Shown: in pieces, positions 16,779 through 24,787 of the stretch
Layout of the letters: every line of letters begins with the position of its first letter
Numbering within the stretch: position 1 is the first letter of the stretch
NCBI RefSeq assembly: GCF_000316035.1
Contig: NZ_ANHX01000066.1
Coordinates: 1 to 64,000, forward strand
Length of the DNA: 64,000 bases
Source of the DNA: Paenibacillus sp. PAMC 26794
GTDB taxonomy: Bacteria; Bacillota; Bacilli; Paenibacillales; Paenibacillaceae
Reading direction: 5' to 3'
Notes under the pieces: model-generated
The model's input: only the letters and a program-made list of their open reading frames with translations
The model's database searches: none
Told to the model about the DNA's origin: nothing
Program-made: the position numbers and the translations under genes

Positions 16779-18344
16779 TTATTGAGCTTTGCCGTATGAA
16801 CCTGTCTTAAATGTAGTCGGATCATACCATTTGTACCCTGCCGCAGGTGCAGCCCACGGCTCAAGTTGCGGCTCGGTTGATGCAGCCGGAGCTTCGATAG
16901 GAAGCAGGCTTGTTGCCGTATCCAATGTCAGTCCTGGCACTTGTGCCAGACTGGTATAACTCTCTTTGACCGCAAGCCATTTCACAGTATTCACAAGGAA
17001 AGTGGCATCATCCACTTCTTTGAATCCATCATAGGTCTTCTTGGTAGCACCGGTCTCTTCACGCAAATATTTCGGAGTAGCGTCTTCCACAGGTGAAGAG
17101 TCACCGATAAATGCGGCTTTGCCCGCACCAACCTTTGCAATGGCAGCATAGGCTCCTTCAGCTCGTCCACCACCATTGTATACGCCCTGATCCACAGCAT
17201 TGCCCCACTTGGACACACCACTTGGTACATACACCAAGCCTTTGGCTTTGTTCGGGTCTATAATCGCAATAGTCGATCCCGCATGCATGGCTACAGAATT
17301 AACACCAGCCGTAATGCCGAAGGATTGTGCAGGTGCAACGATATCTGATGCATTAACATCTCCAAGGGCATTGTAGCGGAAACGGACACCAAAGTTCGTC
17401 GCCAGCCAGTCTGAACTAGTCACACTCTGCATCGCTGGTGATTCGGCTTCAGCCGAAGACATGCCTTTGGCCGGATTCAGGAAGGCACCGCGGCGATAAC
17501 CGTTGAATACTTCGGAAGAATCCCAGCGGTTTTTGTTACGGTCTGCATTATAGTGGTCGGAGATGAAGAAAATACTCCCTCCGTTCTGCACGTACTGCAC
17601 CAGCGCAGCCTGCTCAGTCGCTTTGAACGGCACGTTGGCTTCGCCGATGACAAAGACGTGGTAATCTTTCAATTTATTATAGGTGATAGCTTGCTCACCG
17701 AATGTATACGGGATGCTGCGTTCCAGCTGATCCACGGCAAAGCCTGCGTTTCGCAAACCATTGGCAAAATCCGAAAATGCCCCGTCAATAATCCAATCTG
17801 CAGCACCTGCTGTCTGGGCGTGGGTATTATCGAACAATACTTTCTTGCCGGTGCCGTCCGGCAGTGTTGTGCCCGGGTTCGGTTCTGGATCAGGATTGGT
17901 TGTTCCGGAGGAAAGTGTGATGGACGTTGGGTTTTTGACTCCTGCATAGCTGTTGTAGGCACCGAGGGTTCCGGTTACGATGATCTTTTTGCCTACAAGA
18001 CTGGGGTTGGACGCCAATCCATATTGCGAACGGAAAGATGAGGGAATCTGTACATCCAATAATCTGGCGTTGGTTCGCTCTGACGCTGAATCGGCAATCA
18101 GAACATTAAAATCATTGGCATACGGAGATGTAAACTTCGCGGTAAGTGACCCGGTAGCATGTCCAACAATGATTCCTTCAACCGTTGCTGTTCCTCCACC
18201 GCTCTGGGCAGCGATGGCCTGAGATACCGTAAGTGGTGCTGCAGCTTGTACCGAACTTTGCGAACCCGGCCCCAGCAGTGCGGTTGCCATCATGATAAAG
18301 ACCAGGAATGCCCCGATCCAGTGCTGCCATAACGCCTTCTTCAT
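16779..18344 (-). CDS. Secreted protein with DUF6359-like OB domain and GATase-like domain
   Basis: 521 residues from ATG 18344 (AAAGGG and GGAGGAG upstream; the TTG at 18365 lies inside that site). A signal peptide is clear, with hydrophobic AFLVFIMMATALLG and an AQA-like cleavage region near residue 36. Residues ~37-130 look like the OB-fold DUF6359 domain found in B. subtilis YhcR-type secreted nucleases. A PDPEPNPG linker leads to a ~330-residue domain that begins KKVLFDNTHAQTAGAADW and contains VFVIGEANVPF and GGSIFFISDH, reminiscent of DUF4350/glutamine-amidotransferase-like folds. No nuclease motif is seen. Function unknown, presumably extracellular. Confidence 0.65.
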   Translation of the reverse strand: MKKALWQHWIGAFLVFIMMATALLGPGSQSSVQAAAPLTVSQAIAAQSGGGTATVEGIIVGHATGSLTAKFTSPYANDFNVLIADSASERTNARLLDVQIPSSFRSQYGLASNPSLVGKKIIVTGTLGAYNSYAGVKNPTSITLSSGTTNPDPEPNPGTTLPDGTGKKVLFDNTHAQTAGAADWIIDGAFSDFANGLRNAGFAVDQLERSIPYTFGEQAITYNKLKDYHVFVIGEANVPFKATEQAALVQYVQNGGSIFFISDHYNADRNKNRWDSSEVFNGYRRGAFLNPAKGMSSAEAESPAMQSVTSSDWLATNFGVRFRYNALGDVNASDIVAPAQSFGITAGVNSVAMHAGSTIAIIDPNKAKGLVYVPSGVSKWGNAVDQGVYNGGGRAEGAYAAIAKVGAGKAAFIGDSSPVEDATPKYLREETGATKKTYDGFKEVDDATFLVNTVKWLAVKESYTSLAQVPGLTLDTATSLLPIEAPAASTEPQLEPWAAPAAGYKWYDPTTFKTGSYGKAQ

Positions 18345-18471
18345 ATTCCCTTTCTCCTCCTCCAAATTACCTGATAATGGTTGTCCTCCTTTAATTTAAT
18401 GGTTCATATGGTGAATTCCTCTTTCTTTTTGTAAAATTGTTGAAAAAGTTTAGAAGTTGAGTCTATTTGCC

Positions 18472-18490
18472 CATACTGATTATCATTAGG
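18472..18490. promoter_or_regulatory. Imperfect Fur box upstream of small membrane protein
   Basis: CATACTGATTATCATTAGG matches most positions of the 19-bp Fur consensus (centre TGATTATCATTA intact) and lies 27 bases upstream of the 18517 start codon. Confidence 0.5.
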
Positions 18491-18516
18491 ATTCCATTTA
18501 CTGAAGGAGTAAAACG

Positions 18517-18810
18517 ATGATGAAATTGGTATTTTTGTTGCTCTTGTTAGTTGTTCCGCTGATTATGGCTTATGTTGCTCTTCGTTCCCGGATGGTTACC
18601 CGAGTGTTCCATATTGTTGCGCTGCTCTGCTTCTATAGTGCTGCAACCGTCATTGCTGGTGATGTATATGCGACGAATGCCCATATGACCACATTCACCA
18701 CCGAGATTCACCATTTCCTGCTGAATGGCTGGTTCCTGTATCCGTCTGCATATCTCGGTGTATACATTCCCTATGTGCTGTGGAGAAGCCTATTTTTAGA
18801 AAAAAGTTGA
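18517..18810 (+). CDS. Small membrane protein, probably iron-regulated
   Basis: 97 residues with about three hydrophobic segments: an N-terminal helix (KLVFLLLLLVVPLIMAYVAL), a central one (VFHIVALLCFYSAATVIA) and a C-terminal aromatic one (FLYPSAYLGVYIPYVLW). GAAGGAG precedes tandem ATGs. No family is recognised. A Fur-like box overlaps its promoter region and an exact Fur box follows before the next small gene, so a role in iron limitation is inferred. It could equally be cotranscribed with nothing; no terminator separates it from 18964. Confidence 0.7.
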   Translation: MMKLVFLLLLLVVPLIMAYVALRSRMVTRVFHIVALLCFYSAATVIAGDVYATNAHMTTFTTEIHHFLLNGWFLYPSAYLGVYIPYVLWRSLFLEKS

Positions 18811-18871
18811 ATTCGTTGCGGACTTGGGATTGCATTTTGCCAGCGTTCATTGCATAATGAAGATATAAATG

Positions 18872-18886
18872 TGATAATGATTATCA
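18872..18886. promoter_or_regulatory. fur box: Exact Fur box (7-1-7)
   Basis: TGATAATGATTATCA is a perfect match to the Bacillus Fur consensus TGATAAT-N-ATTATCA. It is 77 bases upstream of the 51-codon gene at 18964, a normal promoter distance. Confidence 0.85.
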
Positions 18887-18963
18887 TTCTTGAACTTGTC
18901 TCAATGTACTTTTCTACTGCATATGATTTTACGATTTTATAGATAAAGGGGAACGAACATCGA

Positions 18964-19119
18964 ATGAATACAACTCTGCAAAAGGCTGATCTGCAGCTTG
19001 ACGATTATTTGGATCTTCTGAACCTGGCAACCAATCTGGGTGATACGAGATGGCAAAAGGAAATTATCCGTAAGCTGGCTTATACTTATCCTGCAGTTCA
19101 ATGTAAACAACCACAATAG
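18964..19119 (+). CDS. Small (51 aa) Fur-box-controlled protein
   Basis: This gene is too short for routine calling. ATG at 18964 follows AAAGGGG; TAG at 19117-19119. The product is acidic then mixed: LQLDDYLDLLNLATNLGDTR, then WQKEIIRKLAYTY. The helix-turn pattern with an acidic start and a GD turn loosely recalls IDEAL-domain peptides. Small Fur-controlled proteins (FbpA, FbpB, FbpC in B. subtilis) assist the iron-sparing response, so an analogous role is a reasonable guess. Support comes from the exact Fur box upstream, the RBS, and a strong terminator immediately after. No homologue is firmly recognised. Confidence 0.65.
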   Translation: MNTTLQKADLQLDDYLDLLNLATNLGDTRWQKEIIRKLAYTYPAVQCKQPQ

Positions 19120-19147
19120 CATGCCACATACATCATAAATCTACATT

Positions 19148-19195
19148 ATGGCTCATGACCGATTCATTCGTTGAATCCGTTATGGGCTATTTTTG
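19148..19195 (+). terminator. Strong terminator after the 51-aa gene
   Basis: Arms of about 19 bases (19148-19166 and 19171-19189) pair with a single mismatch and a few G-U wobbles around a TTCG loop, followed by TTTTTG. Confidence 0.8.
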
Positions 19196-19243
19196 TTGTA
19201 CAATGTACAGTAAAGTTATTCAAACGTGAAGGAGTGAACAACG

Positions 19244-19801
19244 ATGCAACTGGAGACCGAACGACTTATCATCCGGGAGATTCGGGAGACCGATTGGGAG
19301 AGGATTCATGCCTATACTTCCATGCCGGAAGTTACACAGCATACAGCGTGGGGGCCGAATACCGTAGAAGATACACGAGCATACGTGCAGTTTGTCTTGG
19401 ACATGCAGCAGACAAAACCACGAGAAGGCTATGAACTGGCGATATGTTTGAAAAGTGATGGAACTCTCCTTGGCGGAGTAGGTATTCACGTGATGGAGAA
19501 AACCAATGCAGAGATCGGTTATGTCCTTAACCCCGCTTACCAAGGGAAAGGTTATGCCACCGAAGCAGCCCGCGCTTTACTGGGTTTCGGTTTCAACGAA
19601 CTGGACGTTCACCGGATTTACGCCAAATGTCGTCCGCACAACACAGCTTCGGAGAATGTCATGAAGAAGATTGGCATGCAGCGTGAAGGGCTATTACGCG
19701 AGCACTGGTTCTACAAAGGTTCCTTTCATGACTCTGTGATCTATTCGATTCTTGCAAAGGAATATGCACATGAACAATTTCACGGAAACACAAAAAGCTG
19801 A
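19244..19801 (+). CDS. GNAT acetyltransferase, RimJ/RimL-like
   Basis: 185 residues. Starts MQLETERLIIREIRETDWER, the usual Acetyltransf_3 opening, with GIHVMEKTNAEIGYVLNPAYQGKGYATEA, in pieces, providing the acetyl-CoA pyrophosphate loop (QGKGYAT), and NTASENVMKKIGMQREG near the end. Such enzymes N-acetylate protein N-termini or small amines; the target cannot be assigned. GAAGGAG lies upstream of the ATG and a hairpin follows. Monocistronic. Confidence 0.88.
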   Translation: MQLETERLIIREIRETDWERIHAYTSMPEVTQHTAWGPNTVEDTRAYVQFVLDMQQTKPREGYELAICLKSDGTLLGGVGIHVMEKTNAEIGYVLNPAYQGKGYATEAARALLGFGFNELDVHRIYAKCRPHNTASENVMKKIGMQREGLLREHWFYKGSFHDSVIYSILAKEYAHEQFHGNTKS

Positions 19802-19830
19802 CTCCCATATATGGGACGCCAGCTTTTCTT
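19793..19830. terminator. Bidirectional terminator downstream of GNAT and fnr
   Basis: AGCTG...TCCCA-TATA-TGGGA...CAGCT hairpin flanked by an A run and TTTTCTTTT. It overlaps the last codons of the GNAT gene and lies ~140 bases past the fnr stop; the stretch between holds nothing recognisable. Confidence 0.75.
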
Positions 19831-19968
19831 TTCTTTTTCTCCGTAACGACCCCAATCGCCAATGGAGGTGAAGCCTTGAAGCCTCATTTGGAATCCAAAT
19901 CGAATTTGTTCCTCAGGGATGCAACCATTGATCTTTCCTTATCTCGGGTTACCTCGGAACAAGCTATT

Positions 19969-20745
19969 TTACAACCGGCACAGCTCTACCGGACAGCTCG
20001 GGAATGTCGGACATCCACACATACAGCGCAGGGCTGCCAGATCCCGAATCATCAGTTTGCCGTCCATCATATCCAGCGTACCTTGTTCCTTCCATGCCCC
20101 CAGCATCCGCGTTACACTCTCCCGGGTCGCTCCAATCATCTCGGCAAGGTCGGTATGGTTCAGCTTCATGTCCAGCACAATACCATCCGGTGTAACCCTG
20201 CCATACGAATTGCTGGCACGGATCAGTGTCGAAGCGAGCGCACCCGCCTTGCCATAGAGCAGCAAATCACGAAATCTCGACTGGGTGATCCGCTGCGATA
20301 GTGCCATCCATTGCAAGAATTTCAAGGCAAGGTCGCCATGTTTGCTGAGTATACTTTCCAGATCGCTAAGCGAGATAATGGCCAGTTCCCCTTTTTCCGC
20401 CATCTCTGCACTGTAGCTATGATTCAATCCGCCGATGCCGCCGAATTCACCGATGAGATCGCCGCTTTGCTGAATGGATAAAATAATTTCCTTGCCATCC
20501 TCCGTCGACTTGGTCATTTTCACTCGTCCCGAACGAATGTAGTACAGATATCCGGCTTCATCGCCTTCGAGAAAGAGACTATACCCCGACTTCACCCGTT
20601 TGGGCTGCATCTTTGCTTCTATCAGGCCCCATTGCTCAGATGTAACAAACGAAAGGATTCCGCCTGTTTCTCGTGTCATTCTGCCCGCCTCCGTTTGTTT
20701 CTGCTCTGCTCTTTGGGTTGTTCTTTCTACAAATACTGTACCCAT
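19969..20745 (-). CDS. fnr: Crp/Fnr family oxygen-responsive regulator (Fnr)
   Basis: 258 residues from 20745; an alternative start at 20679 has an equally good GGAGG. Cyclic-nucleotide-binding-like beta-roll ~45-150 (GDLIGEFGGIGGLNHSYSAE), dimer helix, then the Crp HTH ~195-240 (HTDLAEMIGATRESVTRMLG). The C-terminus carries a cysteine cluster, CMCGCPTFPSCPVELC. B. subtilis Fnr ligates its [4Fe-4S] cluster with C-terminal rather than N-terminal cysteines, so this is an oxygen-sensing Fnr of the Bacillus type. A perfect TGTGA-N6-TCACA box upstream suggests autoregulation, and the neighbouring nre genes support an anaerobic role. Confidence 0.88.
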   Translation of the reverse strand: MGTVFVERTTQRAEQKQTEAGRMTRETGGILSFVTSEQWGLIEAKMQPKRVKSGYSLFLEGDEAGYLYYIRSGRVKMTKSTEDGKEIILSIQQSGDLIGEFGGIGGLNHSYSAEMAEKGELAIISLSDLESILSKHGDLALKFLQWMALSQRITQSRFRDLLLYGKAGALASTLIRASNSYGRVTPDGIVLDMKLNHTDLAEMIGATRESVTRMLGAWKEQGTLDMMDGKLMIRDLAALRCMCGCPTFPSCPVELCRL

Positions 20746-20853
20746 AACCTTCGTCCCCCTCGGTGATTCCTTATGTATCCATCATACCGCGAAAGTAGCG
20801 CGAGGGTTATCGGGGGATTACCTGATTCTTAACGAGAAACTCCCTGAGTTTGC

Positions 20854-20869
20854 TGTGAGAAAAGTCACA
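20854..20869. promoter_or_regulatory. Perfect Fnr/Crp box between fnr and nreA
   Basis: TGTGA-GAAAAG-TCACA is the complete Fnr consensus palindrome. It sits 109 bases before the fnr start and 250 bases before nreA in a 373-bp divergent region. The rest of that region holds a TATAAT at ~21090 next to TACGTACGT and a partial Fur-like TGATAATAATTA near 21063. Confidence 0.75.
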
Positions 20870-21118
20870 TTTCACCGATATGCCTCATCCTTCGTATTTC
20901 TTCAATCCCTTGGTGTACCTGATTCAGGAGTCCTCCACTGCCCAAGTTCAGTAGATTATAGAACGGAAATAGGGGTTTTCCCTGAATTACAACGTACGAG
21001 AATGGGTCTACAATAGAACTAACATTGTAATACCCTTACTTTAAGATGATCCTGAAAGGTTAATGATAATAATTACACGTTACGTACGTTATAATTTCGA
21101 AAAAGGAAGTGTCCTCTC

Positions 21119-21550
21119 ATGCATGATGAACTGCCATCTGGCATTCAGGAGATGATCGACGGCCTGCGCCTGAACACATCCAGCGACTTCTGTGGACTTG
21201 CCTGTCTGAACGGGACGATGCTACGCTGGAAGTATACCTCTGGGGCTAGTAATGATCGGGTGAAACGCATGGAAATGCGCCCCGGACAAGATCTGGTGGG
21301 CACAGCCCTTCGGACTGGACGCACAGCCCGATCTGATGCACAATCCACCGGGGAGCATACACCCGGTCGTTGCCCGTTAATGCTTGCTGAGCGGCTGGTA
21401 AGTGCCATAGCGGTACCTGTGTTCCAGGAAGGAAGCGTGCCTCGTGCCGTGCTGCTCGTTGGCAGCAGACTGCCTTGCACCTTTTCACCGGACATGGTCC
21501 GGCAGACGGAGCAAGTCGCTCTACATCTTCAGCCGAAGGTATTTGGATAA
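21119..21550 (+). CDS. nreA: GAF-domain protein NreA-like (nitrate receptor)
   Basis: 143 residues, a single GAF domain from end to end: DFCGLACLNGTMLRWKYTSG, RVKRMEMRPGQDLVGTALRTGR, then LMLAERLVSAIAVPVF and VLLVGSR. Staphylococcal NreA has this size and pattern and binds nitrate to modulate NreB. Here it lies upstream of nreC and nreB but is separated by a strong terminator, so it is probably transcribed alone. AAAAGGAAG precedes the ATG. Nitrate binding is inferred from family and neighbours. Confidence 0.75.
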   Translation: MHDELPSGIQEMIDGLRLNTSSDFCGLACLNGTMLRWKYTSGASNDRVKRMEMRPGQDLVGTALRTGRTARSDAQSTGEHTPGRCPLMLAERLVSAIAVPVFQEGSVPRAVLLVGSRLPCTFSPDMVRQTEQVALHLQPKVFG

Positions 21551-21572
21551 AAAGTTTGAAGTAGAGAGTGAG

Positions 21573-21615
21573 AGAAGCTATTCGGAGATTAAAGCTCTGA
21601 ATGGCTTCTTTTTTT
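21573..21615 (+). terminator. Terminator between nreA and nreC
   Basis: Fifteen-base arms starting AGAAGC (21573) and ending GCTTCT (21609) pair with two wobbles, followed by seven T. A TATGATATAG stretch just after could be the -10 of the nreCB promoter. Confidence 0.85.
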
Positions 21616-21660
21616 GTTATGATATAGATAGAACTAAGGAAGCGGACAGGGGGAAATCAT

Positions 21661-22311
21661 GTGATTCAACTATTAGTTGTAGACGACCATGTTGTCGTGC
21701 GTTCCGGGCTGATCGCCTTACTTGAAGGAAAGAATGATATACATATCGTTGGAGATGCCGCAGATGGCGATGAAGCCATTGCCAAAGCTCAAGAGTTGAA
21801 ACCAGATGTGGTCTTGATGGATTTCAGTATGCCACCAGGCAAAGACGGTTTAACAGCTACCGCTGAATTGAAGAAATTGATGCCGGATGTCTCCATTTTG
21901 ATACTAACCATGCATGACGATGAAGAATATCTGTTCCGCGCCATCCACGCGGGAGCATCCGGATATATACTCAAAAGTGCGCCGCATGAAGAATTGCTTG
22001 CCGCGATTCGTTCCGTAGCAGAGGGTAGCGCCTATCTGTACCCCAGTGCAACCAAGCGACTGATGAGTGAATACCTGGACAAAGCCAAACAGGAAAACGC
22101 CGGACCGTATGACACGTTATCCGAGCGGGAGAAAGAGATTTTGTCCTGGATTGCCAAGGGATACGCCAACAAGGAAATCGCCGAACATCTGATCATCAGT
22201 GTCAAAACGGTCGAATCCCACAAAAGCAATCTGATGGAGAAACTTGGCCTGCGTACACGACCGGAACTGGTGAAGTTCGCCATGAAAAAGGGGTTGCTGA
22301 ACTTTGAGTAG
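21661..22311 (+). CDS. nreC: Response regulator NreC-like (NarL/FixJ family)
   Basis: 216 residues from a GTG at 21661 with GGGGG upstream. Receiver domain ~1-120: acidic pair in LLVVDDH, phosphoacceptor aspartate in VVLMDFSMPPGKDG, conserved lysine in SGYILKSAPHEEL. LuxR-type HTH ~148-210: LSEREKEILSWIAKGYANKE and VKTVESHKSNLMEKLG. Overlaps the sensor kinase start by eight bases. In staphylococci NreBC activates nitrate and nitrite reductase genes under anoxia; that role is likely here. Confidence 0.88.
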   Translation: MIQLLVVDDHVVVRSGLIALLEGKNDIHIVGDAADGDEAIAKAQELKPDVVLMDFSMPPGKDGLTATAELKKLMPDVSILILTMHDDEEYLFRAIHAGASGYILKSAPHEELLAAIRSVAEGSAYLYPSATKRLMSEYLDKAKQENAGPYDTLSEREKEILSWIAKGYANKEIAEHLIISVKTVESHKSNLMEKLGLRTRPELVKFAMKKGLLNFE

Positions 22312-23419
22312 TGCACGCAAGAACAGACTAAGTGGACTCGCAGACCAACCCGTACGCCTCCTGCTGAACGAAATCGACAATCAAATTACGGATAATGAAT
22401 TTCGCAGCAGGTTGAAGGGCTCCCTGCATCAACTGAGTGATCTGAAGTTTGCTCTGGATGAGTCCTCCATTGTAGCCCTGACAGACCGCAAGGGGAAGAT
22501 CCAGTATGTGAATGATAAATTCTGTGAAATCTCCCAGTATGAGCGCGAGGAACTGATTGGTAAGGATCACCGAATCATTAATTCCGGATACCATGGCAAA
22601 GGCTTTATGAAAAACCTGTGGGAGACGATATCCTCAGGTAAAGTATGGAACGGGGAAATTCGCAATCGTGCCAGAGATGGCAGTTATTATTGGGTCAACA
22701 CTACCATCGTGCCTTTCCTCGATAACGACGGCGAGCCATATCAATACCTGGCTGTACGTAGTGAGGTCACCAAGCTGAAATCCGTCGAAGCCGAATTGCA
22801 AAAGATGATGTCCCAGGTCATGAATATTCAAGAAGAGGAACGACGCCGGATCTCGCGTGAACTGCATGACGGGATTGGACAGAGTCTGTTCTCTCTGGTG
22901 ATTCAGATGGACCGACTGCTGGTAGACCAGCATCAACCCGGGGTTGAAGCACTTCGTAAGCAGGTCACGGGTATCATGGAGGATGTACGCGGTATGGCAT
23001 GGGAGCTGAGACCATCCGTTCTGGATGACCTGGGTGTTGTTCCGGCGATTCGTACGTATATCGAGAATTACACCCGTCACTACGGGATCGAAGTTGATCT
23101 GGAATGTAATTTGCGCAAACGTCTGGAGATGAACCGGGAGATAGCCATCTACCGGATTATTCAGGAAGCCTTAACCAATGTCGCGAAGTATGCCGATGTT
23201 GCCGAGGCACGTGTTACGATAGAAGACGCTGAGAACATGACGATGGTTATTATTGAAGACCATGGCGCGGGATTCAGCGAAGTAACCGCTGGCAATGGTG
23301 TTGGATTGTTCAGTATGGAAGAGCGTGCCCGTGGTGCAGGAGGAACGTTGAGAGTTTCTTCCGAGCCTGGCGAAGGGACCACCGTTACCCTTTTATTGCC
23401 CAAGACAGCCCAAGTATAA
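22304..23419 (+). CDS. nreB: PAS sensor histidine kinase NreB-like
   Basis: 371 residues from a TTG at 22304 with AAAGGGG eleven bases upstream, overlapping nreC (reverse of the staphylococcal B-then-C order). PAS domain ~50-160 (LTDRKGKIQYVNDKFCEISQ, YQYLAVRSEVTKLK). HisKA_3 region ~175-245 with phosphoacceptor histidine in RRISRELHDGIGQSLF. HATPase_c ~275-370 (AIYRIIQEALTNVAKYADV, GVGLFSMEERARGAGG). No transmembrane helix, so cytoplasmic. The PAS domain has only one cysteine, so the four-cysteine Fe-S cluster of staphylococcal NreB is absent; another cofactor or NreA must carry the signal. Confidence 0.85.
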   Translation: MSSARKNRLSGLADQPVRLLLNEIDNQITDNEFRSRLKGSLHQLSDLKFALDESSIVALTDRKGKIQYVNDKFCEISQYEREELIGKDHRIINSGYHGKGFMKNLWETISSGKVWNGEIRNRARDGSYYWVNTTIVPFLDNDGEPYQYLAVRSEVTKLKSVEAELQKMMSQVMNIQEEERRRISRELHDGIGQSLFSLVIQMDRLLVDQHQPGVEALRKQVTGIMEDVRGMAWELRPSVLDDLGVVPAIRTYIENYTRHYGIEVDLECNLRKRLEMNREIAIYRIIQEALTNVAKYADVAEARVTIEDAENMTMVIIEDHGAGFSEVTAGNGVGLFSMEERARGAGGTLRVSSEPGEGTTVTLLLPKTAQV

Positions 23420-23475
23420 CCGGACATGCTTCGTATCACACTTTGCGCTTCACTCCAGCTTATCTATTATTTAAC

Positions 23476-23512
23476 GGCTGCTCGCTATTGGACTGTGCGA
23501 GTGGTCTTTTTA
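23476..23512 (+). terminator. Terminator after nreCB
   Basis: GGCTGCTCGC (23476-23485) and GCGAGTGGTC (23497-23506) pair over ten bases with three wobbles, then TTTTTATTTT. Confidence 0.75.
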
Positions 23513-23690
23513 TTTTCCGATTGGTCGAGATGACAAAATGAAGGCTCAAAATCAGTTAAATTCAATAATCATGATAAATAGATTGACTCCAGTTACGATT
23601 CGTCATTAAACTATGAATGCCACATACACATTGTATGTTTAGTAAAATTTCATTGTTCATTTCATATAGCGAGAGAAAAGGATGGTCAAC

Positions 23691-24185
23691 ATGTCAGAGA
23701 AACGCTCCTCCAAAGGAGGAGAAATTCCACAAATGTACAATCTCGACGAGATGGATCGCAAAATCATCGCCGCGCTTCACCACAACAGCCGAATATCCTA
23801 TACGGATCTGGGTGCACAGATCGGATTGTCCCGTGTAGCTGTTCAGGCACGTATTAATGCGTTATCCGAAAAAGGAATCATCGAACGCTTCACCGTTGTG
23901 ATCAACCCTGGCAAGGTTGGGCTTCAGGTCTCGGCCTTTTTCAATGTCGATGTTGAACCGCCCTTCCTGGATGAAGTCGCTGAGAAACTGGATGAAGAGC
24001 CAGCCGTCACCAGCCTCTATCATATGACAGGCCCGAGTACCCTGCACATGCACGGTATTTTTGCGGATATGGAAGAGATGGAGCAGTTCTTGCTGGAGAA
24101 GCTCTATAAGATGCCGGGTATCGTCAAAGTGGAATCACAGCTATTGTTGAAACGTTATAAAAGCCGGATGGGCATGAGACTCTAG
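23691..24185 (+). CDS. ywrC: Lrp/AsnC family regulator, YwrC-like
   Basis: 164 residues from ATG 23691; the ATG at 23682 overlaps the AAAAGGATGG site. A ~20-residue polar extension precedes the AsnC HTH (DEMDRKIIAALHHNSRISYT, GLSRVAVQARINALSEKGII), followed by the RAM/ligand domain (VSAFFNVDVEPPFLDEVAEK). It sits 12 bases upstream of two half-size chromate transporter genes, the same order as ywrC-ywrB-ywrA in B. subtilis, where the regulator controls the transporter pair. Confidence 0.88.
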   Translation: MSEKRSSKGGEIPQMYNLDEMDRKIIAALHHNSRISYTDLGAQIGLSRVAVQARINALSEKGIIERFTVVINPGKVGLQVSAFFNVDVEPPFLDEVAEKLDEEPAVTSLYHMTGPSTLHMHGIFADMEEMEQFLLEKLYKMPGIVKVESQLLLKRYKSRMGMRL

Positions 24186-24197
24186 GAGGAAATCAGC

Positions 24198-24785
24198 ATG
24201 GGTTGGAAAGATTACAACGGTCTCGTCATCGGAATGGTACGAACCGGAATTCTCGGATATGGCGGTGGCCCTTCGGTTATTCCGTTGATCCGTTACGAAG
24301 CCGTTACGCGTTATAAATGGGTCAGTGATGAGGAGTTCGGCGAGATTTTGGCTATCGCCAACGCCTTGCCGGGTCCCATCGCGACCAAAATGGCCGCATA
24401 TCTCGGTTATAAAACCAAAGGTGTGCTGGGCGCGATCGTGTCTGTACTCGCACATATTTTGCCGACAAGTATTGCCATTATTGCTCTGCTCGGTTCCATG
24501 TACGCGCTACGCGAGTCGAAAGTGGTAGCAGGCATGGTAGCCGCCGTAAGGCCAGTCATTTTTGTCATGCTGGGCATGATGGCTTATGAATTTGCCATGA
24601 AAGCCTGGAAGGGACTTGGTAAAGTTTTTGCCGCCCTATTCGGCGTAATTGCCTTTGTACTATTACAGCTGCTGGATATCCATCCGGGGATTGTGATCGC
24701 AGTTTTCCTGGGATATGGTGTCTTCCATCTGGATCTGGTTCAGCGCTTCAAGTCCAAAGGCGAGTCCGATAAGGGGGTGTCCTAA
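24198..24785 (+). CDS. ywrB: Chromate transporter, short-chain CHR subunit 1
   Basis: 195 residues with the CHR-domain opening YNGLVIGMVRTGILGYGGGP, then FGEILAIANALPGPIATKMA, and five to six hydrophobic segments. Half-size CHR proteins work as obligate pairs of opposite topology exporting chromate. AGGAGG precedes the ATG. The partner starts two bases after the stop, so they are coexpressed. Chromate is the family substrate; the natural anion may differ. Confidence 0.9.
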   Translation: MGWKDYNGLVIGMVRTGILGYGGGPSVIPLIRYEAVTRYKWVSDEEFGEILAIANALPGPIATKMAAYLGYKTKGVLGAIVSVLAHILPTSIAIIALLGSMYALRESKVVAGMVAAVRPVIFVMLGMMAYEFAMKAWKGLGKVFAALFGVIAFVLLQLLDIHPGIVIAVFLGYGVFHLDLVQRFKSKGESDKGVS

Positions 24786-24787
24786 GG

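Noticed and set aside
19876..20301. 141-codon plus-strand frame over the 3' part of fnr
   Set aside because: Antisense to Fnr. The GGAGGTGAAG before it is suggestive, but the protein has no plausible fold and most of it mirrors the fnr codons.
21061..21075. TGATAATAATTA as a Fur box upstream of nreA
   Set aside because: Only the left half fits the consensus; the region is generally AT-rich and the genes have no iron link.
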